From IMG/VR virus record IMGVR_UViG_3300004369_000118, positions 1 to 26,840 of that record: DNA of 26,840 nucleotides; one strand, given 5' to 3'. Positions 6,552 through 14,800 of this stretch are shown here, piece by piece. This stretch comes from a virus. The first letter of the stretch is position 1. Each line of letters opens with the position of its first letter. The notes under the pieces were generated by a model, which was not told the origin of the DNA, did no database searches, and saw only the letters and a list, made by a program, of their open reading frames with translations. The position numbers and the translations under genes are program-made.

Positions 6552-8258
6552 TCAGAAAGTTCCTCCGTCAAGAGTTGAAGTCCAGTGTGGTTTATTAGTA
6601 TATATGTCGGTGATTGTATTGGGAACTGAAGCGAGATTTGTAATAAATCCGTTCTGACCTTCTCTTCTCAGATTGCTTCCAGTGGTAAATGTACCCTCAA
6701 TACCAACAAGACTGACTTGAGTTGATCCAGATACACCTTGCTCAACAACACCATATGCATTACTAGTATCTTGTCTAATAATGTCACCAGCAGAAGCAGT
6801 AATTGCTACACTAAGATCAAATGTCTTTTTAGTGATTGCAGTTAAAACTTGCTTTGAAGCGAAAACTGGAGAAGCAACCGCATTTGTAGATCTTTGAAGA
6901 CCAGTGCTGTCAAAATAGACAACACCACCAGTTGCATAGTCACCAGACTGATAGTAAATACCTTTGATATCAAGGAAACCTTTGGTTCCTGCTACAACAC
7001 TATTGGCAATAGTAGCGTCGGGAACATATACCCATCTTCTGCTATTGTCAGCGTGTGTTCCGTGGTTATCTACTCCAGCACTGCTGGTGGCAATGGAGTC
7101 ATCCTCCATACCAAAGAATCCAGTTTCGTTATCTGCAACGCCACTTCCACTATTGTATGCGAAAGAAATACCTCTATCGGTATTGCTATCATATGCATGA
7201 GTAATTGTTACTTGCTCAGTTGTTGAAATACCAGCAGTCGTGTTGGCACTGATAGTAACTACTTTTGTTCCAGTATTATATGCTGTGATTGAAGTTGAAC
7301 TAGGAATATTTGCGTGGGCAATTATATCCCCAGTATTGATACCAACAACAGAATCGAGAGTAATTAAGTTTGCACCACTAGCAACGGTTGCCATAACCGT
7401 TCTTGTGCTTGTTACATCACCAAGATGTAAGATCGGATCATTTATCGTCTTCTGTGTTGAGTTAATGGTGGTGGTTGTACCATCAACTTGCAAGTTACCC
7501 TTAACAATAACGGTTCCTTCATTACTCAATCCATCGGGATATGGATCAATGTAGATTGTATCATTACTTCCTGGAATACTAGAAATAATATTATCTTCGA
7601 TTCTGATTAAATCGAATATTGAATTTCCACTTACACTAAAGTTTCCACCAACATTCAGATTCCTTTCAATACCAACACCACCTTCAACAATTAATGCACC
7701 AGTGTCTTTATCGACAGACTCTGTAACAACATTAATGCGGAAGTCGGCACCAGTATAAGTAAACTGATCTACTCCATTCTCATCATATTCAAATTTTGCG
7801 TTCTTATCATCACCAAAAGTGAGAAATGTATCGTCTGGAATCTGAATTTCACCAGTTCCATTTGGATCGAGTACAATATCTCCGTCAGTATCTGTTGACG
7901 AAATTGTATTGGTGTCGATTCTTAAGTTATCGACGTTCCATTGATCTACTTTGAGTGAAGAAGCACCACCAAGACCAGTGTTTGGTAGTGGTTCCATAAC
8001 GGCAACAACGCCACCGTCTTGGTTTCTTGTGTTTTGTACACCTGCAACAGCACCTGGATCGTGCTCCATCATTGAGGTGTAGTAATATCCACCAACTGGG
8101 TTGACGTTAGTACCATCATCTCCAAGGAAAATTCTGTCCTTGTACTGATTAGTTCCTCCGAAACTACCAATACCGGTTACATATCCAAATTCACCCCATT
8201 GTAGGGTGGATGGTTTGCTAGTACCCGAGGATCTTTTAATCCTGATAATACTTGCCAT
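6552..8258 (-). CDS. Fibre-like virion structural protein (568 residues)
   Basis: The N-terminus M-A-S-I-I-R-I-K-R-S-S-G-T with P-S-T-L-Q-W-G-E-F-G-Y (residues 1-27) is the type that opens many phage tail-fibre proteins. It is followed by a D-R-I-F-L-G-D-D-G segment. Residues about 115-145 contain T-D-G-D-I-V-L-D-P-N-G-T-G-E-I, and 183-205 contain D-K-D-T-G-A-L-I-V-E-G-G-V-G-I-E. Both are common in cyanophage fibres. The C-terminal half is Ser/Thr/Val-rich and beta-like. The end, T-L-D-G-G-T-F, echoes the N-G-G-N-F end of the preceding protein. It lies between baseplate and neck genes, where T4 has short tail fibre and fibritin genes. Whether it is a tail fibre, whisker or baseplate fibre is undecided. 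Confidence 0.85.
   Translation of the reverse strand: MASIIRIKRSSGTSKPSTLQWGEFGYVTGIGSFGGTNQYKDRIFLGDDGTNVNPVGGYYYTSMMEHDPGAVAGVQNTRNQDGGVVAVMEPLPNTGLGGASSLKVDQWNVDNLRIDTNTISSTDTDGDIVLDPNGTGEIQIPDDTFLTFGDDKNAKFEYDENGVDQFTYTGADFRINVVTESVDKDTGALIVEGGVGIERNLNVGGNFSVSGNSIFDLIRIEDNIISSIPGSNDTIYIDPYPDGLSNEGTVIVKGNLQVDGTTTTINSTQKTINDPILHLGDVTSTRTVMATVASGANLITLDSVVGINTGDIIAHANIPSSTSITAYNTGTKVVTISANTTAGISTTEQVTITHAYDSNTDRGISFAYNSGSGVADNETGFFGMEDDSIATSSAGVDNHGTHADNSRRWVYVPDATIANSVVAGTKGFLDIKGIYYQSGDYATGGVVYFDSTGLQRSTNAVASPVFASKQVLTAITKKTFDLSVAITASAGDIIRQDTSNAYGVVEQGVSGSTQVSLVGIEGTFTTGSNLRREGQNGFITNLASVPNTITDIYTNKPHWTSTLDGGTF
6561..6566 (-). promoter_or_regulatory. GGAGGA Shine-Dalgarno encoded in the end of the fibre-like gene
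   Basis: The sequence GGA GGA encodes the Gly-Gly of the terminal D-G-G-T-F and lies 12 nt before the ATG of the 62-residue coiled-coil gene. It is a full-strength site, stronger than those of most other genes here. Confidence 0.7.
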
Positions 8259-8259
8259 G

Positions 8260-8487
8260 TCAGAAATTTCCTCCGTTGATGTCTAAATTCTGCGTTGCGC
8301 CTGGCGTCAGGGTAAGTGTTGCTTCCCATTTTCTGATGCTACTGTTGTAAACTAGCACCATACCATTTTGCAAGTTAGAAGCACTAACATCACTGAGTTC
8401 TGCCAAAGAGAGACCCTGGGCACCTGCGAGAGAAGATATTACTTTTACCGCCGGTTGCTGACCTACTCTGACTTTTATTTCAGCCAT
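8260..8487 (-). CDS. 75-residue protein, probable small virion component
   Basis: The sequence is M-A-E-I-K-V-R-V-G-Q at the start, then a Ser/Leu-rich centre with L-S-E/D-V-S, V-L-V-Y-N-S-S-I-R-K-W-E-A at about 45-57, and the end L-D-I-N-G-G-N-F. The L-A-E-L-S-D-V and V-L-V-Y-N-x-x-x-x-K-W elements are typical of short phage fibre or head decoration segments (the pattern resembles L-x-D-V-x...L-x-Y-D...W repeats). It is the first gene after a perfect late promoter box at 8513-8520, and its last Gly-Gly codons form the ribosome-binding site for the fibre-like gene 1 nt downstream. An association with that fibre is inferred from this coupling and the similar C-termini. Confidence 0.85.
   Translation of the reverse strand: MAEIKVRVGQQPAVKVISSLAGAQGLSLAELSDVSASNLQNGMVLVYNSSIRKWEATLTLTPGATQNLDINGGNF
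8269..8274 (-). promoter_or_regulatory. GGAGGA Shine-Dalgarno encoded in the end of the 75-residue gene
   Basis: GGA GGA encodes the Gly-Gly of the terminal N-G-G-N-F and sits 10 nt before the ATG (8258) of the 568-residue gene. The same design recurs at 6561-6566. Confidence 0.7.
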
Positions 8488-8512
8488 TTATATACAGTTC
8501 AGGATGTAGAAA

Positions 8513-8520
8513 TATTTATA
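8513..8520 (-). promoter_or_regulatory. T4-type late promoter box TATAAATA
   Basis: On the minus strand this is a perfect match to the T4 late promoter -10 consensus TATAAATA, recognised by the gp55 sigma factor with sliding-clamp activation. It lies in one of only two non-coding gaps longer than 25 nt, 25 nt before the ATG at 8487, leaving room for a short leader. It would drive the 75-residue gene, the fibre-like gene and probably the neck genes. Confidence 0.75.
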
Positions 8521-8524
8521 TTCC

Positions 8525-8695
8525 TTAAAGTCCCAAACTACTTACAACTTCTTGTTGTTTAAAATAGAGTTTTATGTAGGATTTAGCCAGATTTCTCAAT
8601 TCCTCAACAGAAGTAATGTTGTCAACCTCTGCTGCCAGTTTGAAATATTCAAAACTCTTGCTTAAATTTTCTAATTCAATTTTATCAGGATCCAT
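8525..8695 (-). CDS. 56-residue acidic/helical small protein
   Basis: This open frame is short but convincing. ATG at 8695 overlaps the end of the upstream gene by 11 nt, and TAA is at 8527-8525. The product starts MDPDKIELENLSKSFEYFKL and continues with a helical E-E-L-R-N-L-A-K-S-Y-I-K-L-Y and the ending Q-Q-E-V-V-S-S-L-G-L. A GAGG lies 10 nt upstream of the ATG. It resembles a small M-D-P-D-K protein I associate with T4-like cyanophages; its function is unknown to me. It fills most of what would otherwise be a gap between the 70-residue gene and the late promoter at 8513. Confidence 0.85.
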   Translation of the reverse strand: MDPDKIELENLSKSFEYFKLAAEVDNITSVEELRNLAKSYIKLYFKQQEVVSSLGL

Positions 8696-8897
8696 TGGTA
8701 AGTTGCCTCAATAGTGATTTGATTTCTTCTATATCATTTTTTATCATATCAAGTTCAGCACGCTCAGATTGTCTTCGTTGTTTCATTTTTTGATATTGAA
8801 TATAACTGGCGTTATCAGTATTAATAATAGCGCCAGTATTTCTATCTCTGAAGAGATTATGTTCTCCTTCAACTTGAATAAAATCTTTTTCTTCCAT
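8685..8897 (-). CDS. 70-residue protein with C-terminal coiled coil
   Basis: The product starts M-E-E-K-D-F-I-Q-V-E-G-E-H-N-L-F-R-D. It contains R-N-T-G-A-I-I-N-T-D-N, then a charged helix (Q-K-M-K-Q-R-R-Q-S-E-R-A) and a coiled coil D-M-I-K-N-D-I-E-E-I-K-S-L-L-R-Q-L. I chose the ATG at 8897, 1 nt after the stop of the giant gene, over a TTG at 8912 that would overlap that gene by 14 nt. The V-R/F-R-D-x-x-T/S-G-A-I-x-N-T-N/D-N pattern is familiar from small T4-like cyanophage proteins. It may be an assembly helper for the neighbouring baseplate protein; no function is assigned. Confidence 0.87.
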   Translation of the reverse strand: MEEKDFIQVEGEHNLFRDRNTGAIINTDNASYIQYQKMKQRRQSERAELDMIKNDIEEIKSLLRQLTNGS

Positions 8898-8898
8898 A

Positions 8899-11800
8899 TT
8901 ATGCAAGTGCAATAGCTCTGAAATCTTTCAATCTTACTGGTGTAGATTCATTCTTGGACGACATAACAACTTTAATTGCAAAAGCAGTAAATTGATCAAG
9001 ATTATTTGCAGTGAATTGATATTCAGAGAATCCTTCAAAATCATTTGGAGAAACAAACGCATCTGCTCTACCGCTATTCTTTTGTGGATCAATGACACGA
9101 TCACCGAATCCATCACCGTTGTCATCAATAAGGTTATCCCAACCTGGGAATGGTACAAACTTTTGATCAACTTCACTTGAATCTGCTTTAAGGAGTTTAT
9201 AGAAGACGCGGAAATCGGCATCTTCTTGTCTGTTAGCAGCAATCATAACTCTCAAACTTGTTGCTGGTTGTGCCAAAGAAATAGTCTTCGTTACAAAGAT
9301 TGCTCCGTGTGGATCTCCATCAATATTGTTTGATCTTGGATCATCAACATAATCAATGATAGGAGAATTAGACTTGTTTCTTCCAAGAACAAATGTTGCA
9401 TTCTGCATATCCATTACTGGAGACAGATTTTCATCTGTGCTTGAGAATTCAACTCTCATAGAAAGAGATTTGTTGCGAGGAAGAGCACTTAATCTTGCAA
9501 GTTCATTTACTCTAGAAGCAACCATTCTTGGTGTGCGTAAATTCATTACTTTATTCAGAGTTACTGGTTCAAATCCTTGATCGATGAATGAAACTTCATT
9601 TCCACCGGCACTTGTTCCAGAAATTGTTCTAACTAAAGCATTTGCAGCAGTTCCTTTTCCTGGAGTAATAACGTTGAACATAGGTTCAATTGTACTAAAC
9701 TGGAAGTTTTGAGAAATTCCAACTGTATTTCCACCAAATCCTTTTTGTGATGCAAAGTTGAGCATTCCAGATCCAGTAGATCTTACAGTTGGTGACGCTG
9801 TGCTTCTATCAAATTCAAGATAATAGTTGTCGAGGTTAGAATTCTCAGATCTGTAATATGTTGATGGAATATTATGGGAAGTGTTAATTCTTGTCAATGA
9901 AACGCCATTGACTTCATATGGTTGAATAGATTCACCAACTGTATGTGAAGACTTAGAGGAATTGTTAATTGATCTTGCATCAATTGAAAGAGTTCCTGCT
10001 CCCCCACTACCAGCACTAATTGCACTGTAAGAAACAACTTCATTATTAAGAAGAGCATATCCACGACTTGTTCCGATTCCTTCAAATCTTGCAAAAATTG
10101 TAGTATTAGCGACAGAAACTATAGTATCATTTTCACCAAAGTTTGAAGTGATTGTAGTTTTTTCAGTATCTGGAAGTACGTCTTCAATCAGAATTCTATT
10201 GTTTCCACCATGGTGTGCATGGTTTTGTTGCTTGATTCTGAAGACGTTTCCAGTATATCTGTCGTCAACAATTGATGAAGATCCATTTACAGTTACTCCA
10301 GAACTTGTTCTGGTTGATTCATTATTTGGATCGGTATAATGATGTACCGCAAGAGTATTTGTGAAGTTTTCGCCCTGAACATTTGTGAGATAGAGTGAAT
10401 CTGGATTTCCAACTCCAGTGATTGTTATTTTTGCTCCAGATCCTTTTTGTTGTGAGGCAGTACCCATGCTTGAGGTAACAATGCCAACAGTTTCTCCAGG
10501 AACAAATCCTTCACCAACAGAAGTAATATTTACGGATTGAATATTACCAAAAGCATTTGTTGTAATTGTTGCCTGTGCTCCAGTTCCTTTGCCAGTCAAC
10601 GAATAAAGAGGAACACTTGAAATAGAAGAACTGTTTACATACCCAACACCACTGCTAGCAATTGAAACATTTCCAGTTCCAGATACTGCTGGTCCACCAA
10701 TGTTCTCAACAAATCCTGTGATGTTTGAACCACTGGATCCTTCGGTGACTTTTACGCCAGGTCTAACATTTGCATTAAGTGTTCCAGAAATTGGCAGTTT
10801 TAACTTTCTTGGCAAACCTTCGATTGGGTTATCTTGAAGTTTGCTGCTATTATCACCTTTTGGAAGAACATCGGAGTTGTAGAAAGTAACTGTTCCTGAA
10901 GGAACAAACTTTGCTTTATACAGTTTGAATGTTAAATCCTGATACTGACTTGCTGTCCAAATAGTACCATTTTGAGACTTAAACAGAGATCCACCAATAT
11001 ATTGCTTGGTAACAACTACATTCTGAACATCTGGAAGATTTGTCGTTCTGACAGTCTTCTTGCCCATTGTTGCAGTCCACATTTCATATCCATCTGAAGC
11101 TGGTGAAAGAATAACAATTGCATATTCTTTATTTGCTTCAAGATAAACTGGAGATGGGAAACGAATTCTTGTTGGAACTGGTTCGAATGGATTTGCCTCG
11201 TTGATATTAATATCATCGGGATTCAGGGCAACCTGGGTGTAATCCTGAACAAGGAATGAGGTTGGTGTTCCCAACTCCATAGTTCTCAATTCCACATAAA
11301 TTTTTGCCCCAGGATCCTTGGTTGCAAAGTAGAGATCGAATGAAGTGAGGAATGCTCCTCTTCCATCAACAGTAAATGATTGTGCTAATGGGTCTCTATG
11401 AGGTGCTTTAACTTGAACTTCAACTTCTGTTTTTCTTGCTGCAGGTTTGGGTGGATTTCTGACAGAAACACGACTTGTTTCTTGAGTCAGAATTGATCCA
11501 GATCCACTATAAGTTCCAAGTGCCTCTGAAGCAAATACTGTAGATCCTGGAAGAACTACTGTATTTGGTGGAACTGCTGTTACCTTAACGGTCTTTGTTC
11601 CACTCTTAACTCTTACTGGTGGCAGTGGATTTGAATTTGGATCTCTGAAGAAGAAGTTTGCAACAATATCTCCCCAGTTATCAGATACTAATTCTGCTCT
11701 GGTAATTGTAGCAACAGCACCTGATGTTTCACCAATTACTCTAGAACCTCTTTCAACATATCCATAGAACTTTTCATCGGTAGAAAGTGCCCTTACACCA

Positions 11801-14800
11801 AAGTTAATAAGTCTTGAGGTTGGTGAATAAGCGTCACCTGGTGCTGGTCTATTTCTATCGTATGGATCTACACTGTATTCTTCAACCAAAACTGCTGGGG
11901 ATCCAAGTCCAGCACCAATATCTGGTCTGGAAGTATCACCAAATTTATGATTTGGTTTTTGAACTCTAATGTATCCAATCTTCTTACCTGTAGAGTCGAA
12001 GATATTTGCATTTTCAAAAACTCTAAATGATCCAGAAACCATCTCAATTTCACAAAGTTTTGGAATAATGTCAACTTGCTGACTATCCAAATACAAATAA
12101 TGCTTTGAGAAAGGTCTCAATCCATTTGCGTTGAAATAAACATTTCTTGAACGCATCCATGGATCTGCTTCTCCAGATACTTTTACGTCTTCAACGTAAT
12201 TAAATTCTCTTGAAGGACCTTGAAGTTTTGGAGTATACTTAGTTGTTGTTGTAATCGTTGTAGTGGTGAATGCTCTAGTTGCAGTCTCACCTCTACCACC
12301 ACCTTTTTTGTAAGTTACATACTCCGTTTTGTTATCAACATCTCTGGTTACATTTGCCTCTTGAGTCCATTGGGCACCAGTTGATTCTGTTCTGTGATCG
12401 TCAACGTAAATGGTTCTAACCCAGTTGTCGGATTGGGGATCTAATACAACACCACCAACGAATACAATAACATTGAATGGGTTGACATTTTCAACATTTG
12501 TTGCATGTGGTTGATCAATCCAACCAACTTCCTGATAATCAAGTGTTAATAAATCACCAGTCTTTCTGATATTTCTATCAAGAAGAGTCAAGTTTTGACT
12601 CATATCTGCTTGATCTACGTCAATTCCTGGATCCAATGCCAGTTGTGCTCCCATTGACCAAAAATCAACTGGGGCAATCGCTGTTGCACCTTCTTTTGAA
12701 ATATCAATGGTGGAAAGGCGTGGATCGCAAAGAGATTTGTCTCTAAAGTCACTAACAATAAATCCACTCTTGAATCTATTGATACCATTAGCGTCGGTAA
12801 TTTCAAGAGTTTTTGCGTTCATTTCCAGCATACTTAAGCTGGTCAACTCTTCTAATGTTTCAATTCTATCTTCAAGTTTACCAATATCTCTCATCGTGAA
12901 TCTTCTGTTATCACGAAGAAGAACCTTTGGATCTTTTGTTGGATTAAACAGATATGGTGGCAGAAGAATTTGTGCAATCTCCATTGCATCATCTGCAAGG
13001 ACTGGAGCCTGTGGTTTATCCGCAGGTTCTCCTTTGATAACTTCAATTTCACCTAAGCGATTAATAGTAACTAAGTCAATTCTTGGGAGATAGTAACTAT
13101 AACCCATGAATGAAGTTTCATCTGGAGAAACAACATACTTATAGTTGTATTCATACTGTCTACTAGAGAATGCAAATGGGGATGCATTCGTGGTTGCTGG
13201 ATTAAATGCTGCAACTCTAGGTCTAAAATCGAGCAGATCTGAGCAGCGAAGTCCGTTTGGAAGAGTTGGAATATCGCTAGTAAATCTATCTTGAGAGTAT
13301 GAATTTACTGTGAAAATGTCCCCAGTATTATTCGAACCAACTGCGTATGCATCATAAACAACTAACAACTGGCGAGAAGGAACTGCAGATCCTTGTCTTC
13401 TTATAATTCTGGAGTAATCACAGAATTGGTGGCGATGACCTTTATCAAGTCTATAATTTGCAGTTCTATTGACATAACTTCCTGGAGTTATTTCTTGAAT
13501 AACTGCACTGATTGCAGAATCTTTGAACTTGACAGATTCGCCTACTGCAAAGTTGTTTGTATTTAACTTTACATAACTAACACTATTTGAAGTTTTGCTT
13601 ACTACTTGTGCAACAGCTCTACTGTCTTGTCCTACGATTTTTTCACCAACAATTACATTCTGATCTAAAGCAAGACCAGTAGCAAAGGTTAACTTATCAA
13701 GAACTGGTGCAGAAGTATTGGTAGATTCATAAATGGCACGAATACTAACAACATCAGGAACATTGAGAGAAATCTCATTGTCCTCAATTCTTGTTCCATA
13801 ATATTTGCTAGTTGTTAATCCAGTAACTTCAGATACTCCACTAGTTCTTACGATTGATACTGTATTCGATCTAGTAAAATCTTTTGTCTTATTAGTAACT
13901 CCTCTCTTCTTCAGAGTTGCTTGAACAGTTACTGCACCATTATTTGGAAGACCATTGAATGTTACTGAATTACCATTTGCCCCAAGGGTGAACATTCCAC
14001 TCTTGAGTTGTACGACTGTTCCGTCATCTTCAGTAATAGTATATCTTTCGGCGTCAAAAGTTTCAAAAAATACACTAGTAATACCTGCATTTACATCTAT
14101 TGCATCAGCAACTGTTAATGTAAGACTATTGCTAGTAACAGACTTTCCAGTAATTTGTTTTGTAATTGTTAATTCAGAATTTGCAAGATCAACTGATGCA
14201 ATCTTTTCTACTGGTAAAGTTGCATAAAGACCATTGAATCCATATTGACGAATTCTAGGAACCATCAATGAGAATGTGTATGATCCATTGGTAACAGCAT
14301 TTGCGTTTACCTTATCAATGGATGCTGGTGCTGATGCCAAAGTTACTGTAGTTCCATCTGCACGAATTTCAGTAACAACATTGTATGTTGGATCTTGTGT
14401 TCCTGTCTGATACTTGATGATACTGCTAACTTTTATTCCACCTTCACCATCTGCAAAGTTTCTTCCAGAAACTCTACCAGTATTTCCACCACTAACAACC
14501 AGTTGATCCTTTATGCCAAATCTTTCAAGTTCTTGCTCATAAAGAACAGTATCTGCAATAAAGTTCGTATGTAATGAAGTATTCAATGCATCTGCATCTT
14601 GGAACACTGACTTAATATCACTGGTATCATAGATTGTCATTCCAGTAATAGCAGTTTTATACTGCTCATTTTCATTAATAATAACTTGCTCACCAATCAG
14701 GAATCTTCCTGAAGTTTGTGTTAGACTGTAACTATTTCCGATAGATGCTGACAAATATCCAGTAGCACCACTAGAGAGACCTCTAATATATGAAGTTAGG

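Noticed and set aside
8485-8494. TATATAAATG overlapping the start of the 75-residue gene as a second late promoter
   Set aside because: It differs from TATAAATA in the last base, overlaps the start codon and would start transcription inside the gene.
8910-8912. TTG start for the gene ending at 8685
   Set aside because: It would overlap the end of the giant gene by 14 nt; the ATG at 8897 lies 1 nt after that stop, in line with the packing of neighbours.
12707-13093. Plus-strand open frame of 128 codons
   Set aside because: It is antisense to the DUF4815-type region with its conserved R-R-F-T-M-R-D-I-G-K-L-E segment; no start signal or recognisable product.
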